In this document: positions 1 to 9,427 of the stretch, piece by piece
Numbering within the stretch: the first letter of the stretch is position 1
Layout: the number at the start of each line of letters is the position of its first letter
Assembly: GCA_040007095.1 (NCBI GenBank)
Contig: JBDTVS010000135.1
Coordinates: 71,619-135,618 of the forward strand
Length of the DNA stretch: 64,000 nucleotides
From: JBDTVS01 sp040007095
GTDB lineage: Bacteria > Acidobacteriota > Vicinamibacteria > Vicinamibacterales > CAVVIG01
Direction: 5' to 3'
Made by a program: the position numbers and the translations under genes
The notes under the pieces: model-generated
Seen by the model: only the letters and a program-made list of their open reading frames with translations
The model's database searches: none
Told to the model about the DNA's origin: nothing

Positions 1-12
1 GAAGAAGAATCG

Positions 13-2688
13 ATGTCCAGTGGCGATGACAGTACTCAGGCGTGGTATGTCGCCGAGGGCCAACGTGGCCAGCACTTGCTCGACCAGGGGCAGGCGTCCC
101 AGGCCACCGAGGTCTTCGAGGCCATTCTCACCCGGCTCGGCGAGACTCCGAGCTACGCCAGAGCGGTGATTCTCGGACGGCTGGGTCGATGTTTCCACAT
201 CGGCGATCGACCCGATCTGGCCGTACGGCGGATTCAGGAAGCGATCGGCGTCATCGGTCGCCTCGTCCCCGGCGACGGCGTGAAGCGCTTGCGGGGCACG
301 CTGCGTTCGGATCTCGGGGATGCGCTGCGCGCCCGCGGCCAGTACGGCGAAGCGAGGAGGGCCTACGAAGCGGCCCTGAAGATCGCCGGGGAATTGAAGG
401 ACCTCCCGGACCAGGGCGTGGCACTGGCCCGTCTTGGCGCGCTCGCGCTCGCCGAGGGGAAACTGGACGAGGCGTTGGCGCGCCAGCAAGCGGCGCTGCA
501 GCTGTTTCAGGAGCTTCACGAGCCAGAAATGGAGGCGGCGGCCTGGCATCAGCTCGGCAGGGTCTACCACCAGCAGCGGCGGTGGGACGATGCCGAACGT
601 CACTATCGCGAGGCCGCACGCGTCAGCGAGGAGCGAGGTCATCTTGCCGCAGCCGCGCAGACCTGGAGTCAGCTTGCCGTCTGCGCTCACGACGCGGGCA
701 ATGTCGAGGCCGCGGAAGACTGGTACCGGAAAGCGATCGAGGTCAATCGCCGGATCGGAAATCCCACGCCGCTGACACAGTGCCTGAGCAACCTCGCCGA
801 CCTGCTGCAGAACCGACCGGGTCGGCTCGCCGACGCCAGGCCGCTGGCCGAAGAGGCACTGGCCGTCGCCCAGCATCTCGACCCCTCCGCCGCGGAAACC
901 TGGAAGGGCTACGGCGTCCTCGCGGACATCATCGATAACGAGGCGCGAGTCATGGCCGTCGGCGACGCGCGGTCCGCTTTGGAAATGCAGGCCCGTGATT
1001 ATCGCGCGCTGTCCGCGCGCGCGCCCATCATTTCCGCCGCGCTTGACCGCGTGAACAACTCGTCGAGTTTCGGCAGGACAATCCTTCTCGGTCAATTGGG
1101 CCGCTGCTTCTACCTCGGCCGACGGCCTGACCTCGCGGTGGCATGCCATCGAGAAGCGATTCGGCTGGCCGCGGCGCTCGCGCCGGGCGACGGGGTGCAA
1201 GGACTGTGTGTCGCGTTACATGCGGATCTTGGGGACATGCTCGACGCACTCGGCCAGAACGGCGACGCCAGAGACGCATATGCCGTGTCACTGAAGATCG
1301 CGGACGCCTTGCAGGACCTCAACGGTCAGGCGCAGGCTTCGCAGCGGCTCGGCCGTGTCTTTCATGCCACACCATCGCGGGTGCCGGGATGGGGAGACCG
1401 GCAAGGACGGTCCCGGCAAGACGAGGCCCCGCACTTCGACATCACGCTGTACGAAGAACTGTTCACCGACTACGTTTTCGAAAACGACCTGCTGATTGAC
1501 GGTCCGCGACAGCGGCGGGTCATCGCGTGGCCAGAGGTTGTGAAACCGCTCTCCGACGACGTACGTCCCGTGCTGCTGCCCTGCGCGCGCACATTTGTGG
1601 ACGACGAGGGGGCGGTCCGTTTCAGCCTGCTTCAGGGAGAGCCGATTGTCGAACGGCACGCTGACTGCACGCTGATGCGGCGCGTCCGCCGCGAGATCGC
1701 GATGGCGGGGAACCCAAGGGTTCTCTGGAGCGTGATCGCTCGGATGGATGGAACGAACACGGTCGCGGACATCCTGGCTGGTCTTCCGGCGGAGTTACGG
1801 TCGCTGGCTGCGCGCATCCTGGCCGCGCTGACCGCTGTCGGCGTGGTAGACGTTTCGGGGCGGCCGGTCGGGCGGTTCCTTCACTTCGCCACGAAAAAGG
1901 GCGTACTTCCCGCGGGCGGGCTGGAAGGCGACGAAGTGCTGTACCTGGCGACCGATGGACAGTACCTCGCCTATCCCGACGCGCCTCGAATCGCGGTCAG
2001 CGAAGGCGTTCCCGATCGCCTTCGCCCGTTCCACGCGCTGACACGCGCCCGTCGATCTCATCGGGACTACGGCGGCCTCGCGATTCGCCGAGCCGATTTC
2101 GACGCGCTTCTCCACACCGCGTGCGGGGTGACCGGGTCGATGGCCTGGGGGGGACGTGACGTGAAGCTTCGCGCGTATCCCTCGAGCGGGGCCCTGTATG
2201 CGGTGGAAATCTATCCGGTCGTCTTTCGCGTGGACGGTCTGGAGCCGGCTGTGTATCACTACCGGGCGGTCGAGAACGCACTCGAGGTGGTGAGCGCGGA
2301 TATAGACCCGTCGAGCCTCGTGGAAGCGGCGCTACCGGTGGAACGAGCGATGGTGTCGAGCGCCGCGGTGCTGTTTTGCCTGACCGGCTGTTTCCTTCGC
2401 CATGAGCGCAAGTACGGGGAAGGAGGCTACCGGATGCTGGTCGCCGAGACCGGCCACATCTCTCAGAACCTGATCCTCGCGGCGACCGCGCTGGGCCTGA
2501 GCGCTCGCCCTTTCGGAGGTGTGTTTGACGGCCTCTTGAACCACGACCTCGGGCTGGACGGCAGCAAAGAGCAGTTCCTGCTTGGCGTCCTCGCCGGGAA
2601 CCACGGAGATGACACAGCCTCTTCAAGAAGTGGAAAAAAATCTGGAACCACAAAGGGCACAAAGGTCACCAAGAAACGCCCACTGTAG
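13..2688 (+). CDS. TPR protein fused to a SagB/ThcOx-type peptide dehydrogenase
   Basis: The protein has 891 residues. Residues about 30-265 and 340-450 are TPR helices, and residues 53-145 (ILGRLGRCF...) and 357-450 (ILLGQLGRCF...) are copies of one another. A middle segment (about 475-670) opens FDITLYEEL and contains DGTNTVADIL, which resembles small winged-helix peptide-binding modules of RiPP enzymes; that likeness is my inference. Residues 680-865 carry SRSHRDYGG, YPSSGALYAVEIYPV and AETGHISQNLILAATALGL, typical of SagB/ThcOx FMN dehydrogenases that oxidise azolines to azoles in TOMM peptides. No cyclodehydratase or precursor gene follows, so partners would lie upstream of the window. 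The last ~20 codons are dispersed R2 repeat rather than protein-family sequence. Function is likely; substrate is unknown. Confidence 0.8.
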   Translation: MSSGDDSTQAWYVAEGQRGQHLLDQGQASQATEVFEAILTRLGETPSYARAVILGRLGRCFHIGDRPDLAVRRIQEAIGVIGRLVPGDGVKRLRGTLRSDLGDALRARGQYGEARRAYEAALKIAGELKDLPDQGVALARLGALALAEGKLDEALARQQAALQLFQELHEPEMEAAAWHQLGRVYHQQRRWDDAERHYREAARVSEERGHLAAAAQTWSQLAVCAHDAGNVEAAEDWYRKAIEVNRRIGNPTPLTQCLSNLADLLQNRPGRLADARPLAEEALAVAQHLDPSAAETWKGYGVLADIIDNEARVMAVGDARSALEMQARDYRALSARAPIISAALDRVNNSSSFGRTILLGQLGRCFYLGRRPDLAVACHREAIRLAAALAPGDGVQGLCVALHADLGDMLDALGQNGDARDAYAVSLKIADALQDLNGQAQASQRLGRVFHATPSRVPGWGDRQGRSRQDEAPHFDITLYEELFTDYVFENDLLIDGPRQRRVIAWPEVVKPLSDDVRPVLLPCARTFVDDEGAVRFSLLQGEPIVERHADCTLMRRVRREIAMAGNPRVLWSVIARMDGTNTVADILAGLPAELRSLAARILAALTAVGVVDVSGRPVGRFLHFATKKGVLPAGGLEGDEVLYLATDGQYLAYPDAPRIAVSEGVPDRLRPFHALTRARRSHRDYGGLAIRRADFDALLHTACGVTGSMAWGGRDVKLRAYPSSGALYAVEIYPVVFRVDGLEPAVYHYRAVENALEVVSADIDPSSLVEAALPVERAMVSSAAVLFCLTGCFLRHERKYGEGGYRMLVAETGHISQNLILAATALGLSARPFGGVFDGLLNHDLGLDGSKEQFLLGVLAGNHGDDTASSRSGKKSGTTKGTKVTKKRPL

Positions 2689-2848
2689 ATGCTTTTCTTT
2701 GTATCCCTCGCGTTCATTGTGGTTCGCCGTTTGTCGATGCTGATTCGCGAATCCCGAGCCGCTGTGGAGAAGACACTGCGCTGCAGAGCGGGACAAAATC
2801 AGGAACCAATAGATGATTTCTTTGTGTTCTTCGTGATCTTTGTGGTTC
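2644..2848. repeat. R2 dispersed repeat, inverted pair
   Basis: The left copy (2644-2678, GGAACCACAAAGGGCACAAA...) is opposed by an inverted copy (2815-2848, ending TCTTTGTGGTTC). The left copy runs inside the 3' end of the SagB-fusion gene and encodes its last residues. A weaker inverted copy lies at about 2694-2727. The arms could pair in RNA at the gene end. Further R2 copies occur through the window. Confidence 0.75.
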
Positions 2849-2884
2849 AAAAACGCTCGCGGCGCAGGAAGAACAACTTTCCGT

Positions 2885-4714
2885 TCACGGTCTCAATACA
2901 TATTCCGGCGCCGTCGTGTTCTCGCCCTGGTGACAGCAGTTCCCCAGAAAATTCGGCCGGTACGGGTTGGTGCCGCTGTTGTTGCCCTTGGGAAGCGCTC
3001 CGACTTTTGCCGGTCCGTTGATTCGGGCGAGCACGCGATCGCGCGACTGCTCGATCTGACGCAGCAGTCGGTCGATGTCCCAGCCCACGAGCTTGCCCCG
3101 CCAGTACACCACCTTCCCGGCAATCAAGACATCCCGCACGTGCCTCGGGTTCATCATCGTCACAATCGTGCCGGGCACGTTGTTCATCGGCCAGGTGTTG
3201 ATGTTGCGCGCATCGAGCACGACGATGTCGGCCTCTTTGCCGGGAGTGAGCGTGCCGACCTTGTCGAGGATGCGGTTGGCCGCCGCCCCCGCGATGGTAG
3301 CCATCTCGACCACCTGACGCGATGTGACCAGCTGCGGCACCGGCAGTCGGCCCGGGTTGCTCTCCGGGAACGCCAGGTCGTTTGCCAGTGCGCGCTGCAG
3401 GCAATATGCGCCGCGCATCAGCGAGAACGGATCGGTGGTCATGTTCGTGTCGACGTCGGGGCTCAGGCTGGGCAGGATGCCGTGATTCAGCGCCTGCTGC
3501 ATCGGCGGCATGCCGTGCCGCATCTGCATCTCGATCAGGATGGCAATCGAGATGTGCACCCCGCGGTCGCGACAGATTTCCCACGCCCGCGATTGGCTGT
3601 TGGTCGGATAGCCGGAAGACCCGGCGCCGATCTGACCGACGGATGTGTCCTGCCATCGCGTGGCGTGGACGAATGTGATGTCGGACCAATCGGTGCCGTT
3701 CTTGGCGTCGGCGGCTGAATTGACGATCCCCATCGGGTTGCCGACGCTATGGTTGTTGATCAACGCGCCGAAGGAGCGGCCAAGCTGCCACCCGGTGTAG
3801 GGGGCGCCGGCGAATGCGGGGCCTCCTGTGCCAGCGAAGCCGAGCGTCACCAACTGATCTTTCGAGCTGAAATACGTCTTCGCGATCCGGCCAATCCCCT
3901 TCGTCGTGTCGTTCATGGCGCCTGGGAATTCAAACGGCTGTCCCTCGGCACTGCGGTTGATTCCGGCGCTGTAGTCGAAGACCATTCGTCGGCCCGAGTC
4001 CATCAGCCCCTTAATCATCGCGTCGGTGTACTCAGGGGTGTGATTGGCCTGCGAGGTATCCGTGCCACACGTGATGCCTTCGCTGATCTCGCTCAGACAG
4101 GCGACGAGCTCGGAGATATAGCAATCCTCGGGATCGTACGGCGGACGCCCCAGGTCCCAGATGACGTTGTTCGGGTTGGCCGGATCGGCGATCCGGCCCG
4201 CGGTCCAGATGTTCTGCACGACCGACCCATAGGTTTCGAGCGGCCAGGCGCCCGCGAGCAGCCCATCGGGAATCACGCTTCGCTGCAGCGTCTCGTACTG
4301 GTGATGATGGGTCGTGATGAAGCCCGGCATGACGATCGTCCCCGAGCAGTCGACGACGAGCGCGTCGGTGACCGGGATATTGGGTGCGATCTGCGCGATC
4401 AGCTTCCCGTCGATGAGGACGTCGGCCTTCTCGAAATCGCCGACTCTCGGATCCAGGCTGAGGACGATTCCCCCCTTCAGCAGGATCCGCCGCCTGCCGT
4501 CGATCCCGACGAGGTCCTGAGTCTCCGCTGCAGTAGCCGAGCGCAGCCCGGCGAGCTGCGGCGGGGCGGCAGACACGCCGGCGATTCCCGCCGCCGTGGT
4601 CGCCAGGAACTCGCGGCGAGACGGGCGGCCCTGCTTGGTTGGCCCGGCTCCGGACCCGGACGCATCGGCTCTGTCGCCGGCGGGGGGATCTGCCTTCGAG
4701 TGATTCGTGGACAT
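2885..4714 (-). CDS. Tat-exported amidohydrolase family protein
   Basis: 609 residues. A twin-arginine signal (SRREFLATTAAG, from about residue 33) indicates folded export. The mature part has the amidohydrolase layout: an N-terminal beta part (ILLKGGIVLSLDP), the metal-binding THHHQYETLQRS (His 136-138), a central TIM barrel, and the C-terminal GKEADIVVLDARNINTWP strand segment common to cytosine-deaminase, TRZ/ATZ and guanine-deaminase relatives. The reaction is probably hydrolytic deamination or dechlorination of a heterocycle; the substrate cannot be read from sequence. The start is ATG at 4714: the only good ribosome-binding site (CGGAG, 9 bases upstream) lies inside the arm of the R1 hairpin that abuts the gene. 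It is transcribed away from the following gene and seems to be a single-gene unit. Confidence 0.85.
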   Translation of the reverse strand: MSTNHSKADPPAGDRADASGSGAGPTKQGRPSRREFLATTAAGIAGVSAAPPQLAGLRSATAAETQDLVGIDGRRRILLKGGIVLSLDPRVGDFEKADVLIDGKLIAQIAPNIPVTDALVVDCSGTIVMPGFITTHHHQYETLQRSVIPDGLLAGAWPLETYGSVVQNIWTAGRIADPANPNNVIWDLGRPPYDPEDCYISELVACLSEISEGITCGTDTSQANHTPEYTDAMIKGLMDSGRRMVFDYSAGINRSAEGQPFEFPGAMNDTTKGIGRIAKTYFSSKDQLVTLGFAGTGGPAFAGAPYTGWQLGRSFGALINNHSVGNPMGIVNSAADAKNGTDWSDITFVHATRWQDTSVGQIGAGSSGYPTNSQSRAWEICRDRGVHISIAILIEMQMRHGMPPMQQALNHGILPSLSPDVDTNMTTDPFSLMRGAYCLQRALANDLAFPESNPGRLPVPQLVTSRQVVEMATIAGAAANRILDKVGTLTPGKEADIVVLDARNINTWPMNNVPGTIVTMMNPRHVRDVLIAGKVVYWRGKLVGWDIDRLLRQIEQSRDRVLARINGPAKVGALPKGNNSGTNPYRPNFLGNCCHQGENTTAPEYVLRP

Positions 4715-5060
4715 GCTTAGTACTCCGTTTCGGAATTGCGCTAACGTATCGGCCGCCGATGCATCCCGCCTCGCTGCGTTGCTCGTCGGTCAAATGCTCC
4801 CGGCATTCTCCCTCCTCGCGCCTGGCGATCCGGGCGCCTCGACGCCCGAATACATCACCGTAATTCCGAAACGGAGTACTTAGCCTCGCTGACGCACGAG
4901 AACAGTGATCGGCGCTCTGATACCGAAGGCCTCGAAAAACGGACGAGAAGGCGCTCAGTGTAGCCGACGCGTTGCCGGTGTCAAGAGCAAGTGCGCGTCA
5001 GAAAGTTCTTCTCGGTGATCTCGGTGCCTCTCGGTGGTGATCCCCGTGCAGCAATGTAGA
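4715..5060. other. Intergenic region between divergent genes
   Basis: Holds R1 copy 1 (4716-4883) and then about 175 bases leading to the next gene. Bases 5005-5040 resemble a degenerate R2 copy (CTCGGTGATCTCGGTG...). No tRNA, no convincing sigma-70 promoter and no further gene were seen. Confidence 0.6.
4716..4883. repeat. R1 hairpin element, copy 1
   Basis: A 168-bp imperfect palindrome. Outer arms are CTTAGTACTCCGTTTCGGAA and TTCCGAAACGGAGTACTTAG. The core holds ATGCATCCCGCC near the left and GGGCGCCTCGACGCC near the right, and the apex is AATGC-tcccg-GCATT. It begins two bases upstream of the amidohydrolase start, and its left arm supplies that gene's Shine-Dalgarno sequence. The arms differ from those of the other five copies but match each other. 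Confidence 0.85.
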
Positions 5061-8000
5061 ATGCCCGCGACTCCAAGATCGACCGGCGTGCCCCGTCCCG
5101 CGATGCGCCACAAACAGCTATTTCTTGTTCCGTACGCCTGCTCCGGCTTCGCCGGCCTTGTCTACGAAATGGCATGGACGCGGCTGTTGACGCTGTACAT
5201 GGGTCATGGCCTTGCCGCCGCGAGCACCGTGACCGCGGCATTCATGGGAGGGCTGGGCGCCGGGTCCTTGCTCGGCGGGTGGACGGCACCGCGCCTCGCA
5301 CCGCGCCGTACTCTCTACGCGTACGTGGGACTCGAAGCGATCGTCGCGCTGATTGCTCTCGTGTTGCCGCTCGAGCTGAAGACGCTGACGCCACTGCTGG
5401 CGTGGGCGTACCGGGATGGCGCCGCCGGCCCTCTCTTTCCCGCCGTCCGCCTGCTTTCCTGCTTGGTGCTGATCTCGCTCCCGGCGATTGCTCTTGGAGC
5501 GGCCTATCCGTTTGCCGTTCGCTGGTTGGTGGGCGGGTCTGCTCGTCCCGGGCGCGGCGCCGGTGAGCTCTATGCGGTGAACACCATCGGGGCGGCAATC
5601 GGCGTGCTGGTCTCGGGCTTTGTCACCATGCCTCGCCTCGGAATTTCAGGCACGACTCTCGTCGGCGTCCTGGCGAGCGGCCTTTCTATTGGCGGCGCGC
5701 TGTGGGTGGCGCACCGCATCCACGGAGAAGTCGACGCGACATCCGCTGCAGGAGGCAATACAGAACGTGACTCAGCAGGCCGACCGCGTTCCGCGAAACG
5801 AGCCATTTCGCGCGGAGAAGGGAAGGACAGGTCACCTGGCCGTCGCGACCGGGAGTTGCCAGGGCGTGACCGACCGTGGCTTGCGGCCGTGGTGCTTGGT
5901 CTGACGGGCTTTTCCGGGCTGATGTACCAGATCGTCTGGACTCGTCTCCTTTCGCTCATCTGGGGTCCGACGACCTACGCGTTTGCGGCGACGGTGGCGG
6001 CGGTGATTGGCGGTATCGCCATCGGTTCTGCATGTGCGTCGTGGCTTTTGCGACGGTCGGGATCGCTCACGCTGTGGTTGTCTGCTGCACTCGCCGGGTC
6101 TGCCATCGCGACGCGCTGGACTTCTTCTCTCGTTGGAAACCAGGCGCCACGAGCGGTCGTGGACTATATGACGCATTCGCCGCAGATCGCTTCGCTGCTC
6201 ATCGGGCACCACATCGTGCTGGTCGCGGCGCTGGTCGTACCGACCGCAGTCGGCCTCGGCGTGGCCTTTCCGCTCGCGCTGCAGATGGTCGCGGGCGATG
6301 GCGCTCATTTCGCAAAGCGTGTGGGAATGATGTGCGCCGTCAACACCTGTGCCGGCACGTTGGGCGCGCTGGCCGCGGGGTTTCTCGTCATTCCGGCGTG
6401 GGGTCTGCAGCAGGCACTGACGCTGGTGAGCCTGCTGTTTCTCGCGGCCGGATCGGCCGTCGTCGTCTGGGGAGGACTGACGCGGAACGCCCGGCTCGTG
6501 GGTCTCGTGCCGATTGCGGCGGCCGTCGGTCTGCTCGCGTGGAACCAGGTGTGGGATCGCGACCTGCTGGCGAGCGGCATCTACAAGTACGCCACGCACG
6601 TGCCTCCCGGGGTGGAGGTGGAGGCCGGACTGACGGCGGGGACACTGCTCTACTACCGCGACGGCGCGGCGTCGACGGTCTCGGTCCGGCGACGGACGGG
6701 CACCGTCTCTTTGGCGATCGACGGCAAGGTGGACGCCTCGAATGCGGCGGACATGCTCACGCAGAAGACACTCGCCCATCTGCCTCTCCTGCTGCATCCG
6801 AACCCTCGTGACGTGTTGATCATCGGGCTTGGCAGCGGCGTCACGTTGGCGTCCGCGCTCGTCCATCCGATCAGGCGCGCGGACGTCGTGGAGATCTCGC
6901 CGGAGGTCGTGGAGGCATCACGGTACTTCGCTGCCGAAAACCGCGGCGCGCTCGACGATCCCAGGTCCCGGCTTATCGTTGGCGACGGCCGTTCACACGT
7001 CCAGCTGTCGTCGCGCACCTACGACGTCATCATCACCGAGCCGTCGAACCCCTGGATGGCCGGCGTGGCGTCTCTGTTTACGCGAGAATTTTTCACCGCC
7101 CTGCGCGGCCGGCTCGCCCCCGGCGGGATCGTCTGCCAGTGGACGCACACGTACGAAATCGCCGAGGCCGATCTGAGGTCACTCGTCGCGACGTTCCTGT
7201 CCGTGTTTCCAGAAGCCACGGGCTGGTTGATCGGACAGAGCGATCTCTTGCTCGTCGCCTCGGCCCAGCCGCTCACTTCGAACCTCAAGAATGTGGACCG
7301 GGGTTGGGCCAGCGCGGGAATCGCTGCCGATCTGGCCGGCGTATCCGCGGTGGAGCCGTTCGCGTTCTGGTCGTTGTTCGCCGCGGGGCCGCAGGCGTTG
7401 AAATTGTACGCGAGCGGCGCCGAGCTCCAGAGCGACGATCGCATGGCGCTCGAGTTTTCAGGTCCGCGGGCGCTCAACCTTCAAACCGCTGCTCAGAACG
7501 CGGCTCGGATCACCGAGCAACGGGATCCCCTGGCCGATCCGTTGGAGATTCGCCACGCGTTGGCCGCCGCAGGTGCGGCGCAGTGGCGGAATCGGGGCGC
7601 GATGATGTTTGGCGCCGAGGACTACACGACGGCGTACCAGGACTATCGGAAAGCGCTCGAGCTCGATCCCGAGGACGCCCTCGCCCTCGGGGGCCTGGTC
7701 CAGACCGCGGCTGGCGCGCAGCGTTCCACGGAGGCCCTGGAATGGCTCACTGCATCGTTGCAGCAACACCCTCGGTCTGCCAGCATTCGAGTGGCCACGT
7801 CAAGACTGCTGGCGGGGATGGGTGCCTTCGATCGCGCCATTGCGACCGCAAGCGAAGCGTCCCGACTCAGTCCGGACGACGCGGCACCGGTGCAGGAGCT
7901 CGCGGCGATTTTTTCCGACCTCCAGAATGCCGAGCGGCTGGCCGATGTGGTCCGCAGGCTGTTCGAGCTCCAACCCGGCGCCGCGGCAACGCACTACTAC

Positions 8001-8360
8001 GGAGCCGTCTCAAGATTTCTCTCTGGCCACCTCGACGAGGCTCTTGTGCTGGCGCGCAAGGCTGCCTCGACCGACCCCGACTACGTCGCCGCCCACACGC
8101 TGATCGGCACCATTTACGGCAATCTGGGACGGCAAGAAGAGGCAAGAACCGCGTTTCAGTCGGCCCTTCAGCTCGACCCGCGAAAAAGCACCGGCTATGT
8201 GAACCTGGGTCTGCTGGAGCTTGCGTCCGGCAATCGCGCGGCCGGCGCCGGTTACTTCGTCGAAGCGCTGTTGCTCGATCCCGGGTCGCCCGTGGCACGT
8301 GCGGGTCTCGCGCAGGCACGGGGCGAGTCGGACGCAGGTCGGCCTCAGAATCGGCACTAG
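5061..8360 (+). CDS. Fused multi-pass membrane protein / spermidine-synthase-like domain / TPR
   Basis: About 1099 residues. The N-terminal half holds two related blocks of membrane helices, each opening alike (CSGFAGLVYEMAWTRLL and LTGFSGLMYQIVWTRLL), separated by a charged loop. Residues from about 584 form a Rossmann methyltransferase/spermidine-synthase domain: DVLIIGLGSGVTLA (SAM-type nucleotide loop), VVEISPEVVEASRYF, GDGRSHV and EPSNPWMAGVASLFTREFF (from residue 660). Residues about 834-1080 are TPRs. This is the fused MFS/spermidine-synthase architecture common in uncultured bacteria; true polyamine synthesis is unproven because the aminopropyl-acceptor residues are not clearly kept. 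The start is uncertain: ATG 5061 was chosen over GTG 5034 and ATG 5103, none with a strong ribosome-binding site. Confidence 0.8.
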   Translation: MPATPRSTGVPRPAMRHKQLFLVPYACSGFAGLVYEMAWTRLLTLYMGHGLAAASTVTAAFMGGLGAGSLLGGWTAPRLAPRRTLYAYVGLEAIVALIALVLPLELKTLTPLLAWAYRDGAAGPLFPAVRLLSCLVLISLPAIALGAAYPFAVRWLVGGSARPGRGAGELYAVNTIGAAIGVLVSGFVTMPRLGISGTTLVGVLASGLSIGGALWVAHRIHGEVDATSAAGGNTERDSAGRPRSAKRAISRGEGKDRSPGRRDRELPGRDRPWLAAVVLGLTGFSGLMYQIVWTRLLSLIWGPTTYAFAATVAAVIGGIAIGSACASWLLRRSGSLTLWLSAALAGSAIATRWTSSLVGNQAPRAVVDYMTHSPQIASLLIGHHIVLVAALVVPTAVGLGVAFPLALQMVAGDGAHFAKRVGMMCAVNTCAGTLGALAAGFLVIPAWGLQQALTLVSLLFLAAGSAVVVWGGLTRNARLVGLVPIAAAVGLLAWNQVWDRDLLASGIYKYATHVPPGVEVEAGLTAGTLLYYRDGAASTVSVRRRTGTVSLAIDGKVDASNAADMLTQKTLAHLPLLLHPNPRDVLIIGLGSGVTLASALVHPIRRADVVEISPEVVEASRYFAAENRGALDDPRSRLIVGDGRSHVQLSSRTYDVIITEPSNPWMAGVASLFTREFFTALRGRLAPGGIVCQWTHTYEIAEADLRSLVATFLSVFPEATGWLIGQSDLLLVASAQPLTSNLKNVDRGWASAGIAADLAGVSAVEPFAFWSLFAAGPQALKLYASGAELQSDDRMALEFSGPRALNLQTAAQNAARITEQRDPLADPLEIRHALAAAGAAQWRNRGAMMFGAEDYTTAYQDYRKALELDPEDALALGGLVQTAAGAQRSTEALEWLTASLQQHPRSASIRVATSRLLAGMGAFDRAIATASEASRLSPDDAAPVQELAAIFSDLQNAERLADVVRRLFELQPGAAATHYYGAVSRFLSGHLDEALVLARKAASTDPDYVAAHTLIGTIYGNLGRQEEARTAFQSALQLDPRKSTGYVNLGLLELASGNRAAGAGYFVEALLLDPGSPVARAGLAQARGESDAGRPQNRH

Positions 8361-8399
8361 CGGTTTCCACAAAGCCAGCAACCTGCACTCGGAGCGTTC

Positions 8400-8864
8400 A
8401 TGAAAAAGTACAAATTCACAGCGCAGATCCAGGTTGGCGAGGGCGGCGGCGCATTTATCTTCTTTCCCTATGACGTTCAAAAGGAATTCGGAACGTCAGG
8501 AAGGATCCCGATCGAGGTGACCTTCGATGGGGTTCCCGACAAGAGTTCTCTGATGCGATACGGTTACCCGCAGCATCTGGCGGGCGTCCCCAAAGCGATC
8601 CGCGAAAAAATCAGCAAGCAGCCGGGCGATCAAGTCGGCGTCGTGGTGTGGAAGGACGAGACTCCAAGAACGGTCGAGATCCCGGACGAGTTTGCGAAGC
8701 GTCTGAAGAAGGAAAAGATCCTGGCATTCTTCGAAGCGCTCAGCCACACGCATCGCAAGGAGTATGTGCGCTGGATCACCGAAGCCAAGAAGGAAGAAAC
8801 TCGCAAGGCGAGATTTGAGAAAGCCATCGTGATGCTCAAGCAAAAGGTGAAGACCCCGCAATGA
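8400..8864 (+). CDS. DUF1905/YdeI (OmdA)-family protein
   Basis: 154 residues. Residues 1-90 match the DUF1905 layout (KFTAQIQVGEGGGAFIFFPYDV, then a beta-rich part ending KQPGDQVGVVVWKDETPRTVEIP). Residues 95-150 match the YdeI/OmpD-associated helical part (SHTHRKEYVRWITEAKKEETRKARFEKAI). Proteins of this pair are small and cytoplasmic; some are annotated as bacteriocin-protection proteins, but the biochemical role is not established. ATG 8400 has CGGAG six bases upstream. The gene is 39 bases after the preceding stop and could share its transcript. Confidence 0.85.
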   Translation: MKKYKFTAQIQVGEGGGAFIFFPYDVQKEFGTSGRIPIEVTFDGVPDKSSLMRYGYPQHLAGVPKAIREKISKQPGDQVGVVVWKDETPRTVEIPDEFAKRLKKEKILAFFEALSHTHRKEYVRWITEAKKEETRKARFEKAIVMLKQKVKTPQ

Positions 8865-9000
8865 ACCGGCGAGCCCTGCTCGAAGTCACCCACCGCGTGG
8901 ATCAGAATTCCGATATCATTCGCCTCGGGCCGATAGAGATCATGTGAAGGTTCAGGCCGCACGTCATGATGTTCCCCGGAGAGCTGGCGCTGTCGCGGCA

Positions 9001-9408
9001 ATGGGGCGAATTCTGCTGGCATGCGCGACTGGGATCGTCCTGTCTGGCGCGGCGGCCGGTGCCCATCATTCGATCTCCGGCGCCTACGATTCCAGCCGTC
9101 GCCTGACCATCGACGGCGTCGTCGCGCAATTTCAGTTCGTGAACCCGCACCCATTCGTGGCGCTCGACGTGCTCGACCCGTCGGGCAGCGCGCAGCGCTG
9201 GAAGCTCGAGATGGACAACCGGCACGAGTTGGTCGACATCGGCGTGACGGCCTCCACGCTGAGACCGGGCGACCGCCTCGTCGTGACCGGCAGTCCTGCG
9301 CGCTCGCAGCCCCAGAGCCTGTACGTGCTCAGGCTCGATCGTCCGGCCGACGGCTTTGCCTACGAGCAGGTGGGGAACAGCCCAAGGATCCGCACCCCGG
9401 CGCGGTAG
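9001..9408 (+). CDS. Exported DUF6152 family protein
   Basis: 135 residues with a signal peptide (MGRILLACATGIVLSGAAAGA) followed directly by HHS, the invariant start of mature DUF6152 proteins. Further family marks are the GVVAQFQFVNPHPFVALDVLD strand pair, RWKLEMDN and LRPGDRLVVTGSPAR. Family members are small periplasmic beta proteins of unknown role; the terminal HH could bind metal. ATG 9001 is preferred to an upstream in-frame GTG (8944), because the signal peptide starts there. A paralogue is at 38774-39214. The gene stands alone, followed by a degraded toxin gene on the other strand. Confidence 0.8.
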   Translation: MGRILLACATGIVLSGAAAGAHHSISGAYDSSRRLTIDGVVAQFQFVNPHPFVALDVLDPSGSAQRWKLEMDNRHELVDIGVTASTLRPGDRLVVTGSPARSQPQSLYVLRLDRPADGFAYEQVGNSPRIRTPAR

Positions 9409-9427
9409 CGGCGCCATCGTGTGTTCT

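Noticed and set aside
2689..3021. 110-codon frame after the SagB fusion
   Set aside because: It consists of inverted R2 repeat and antisense to the amidohydrolase 3' end.
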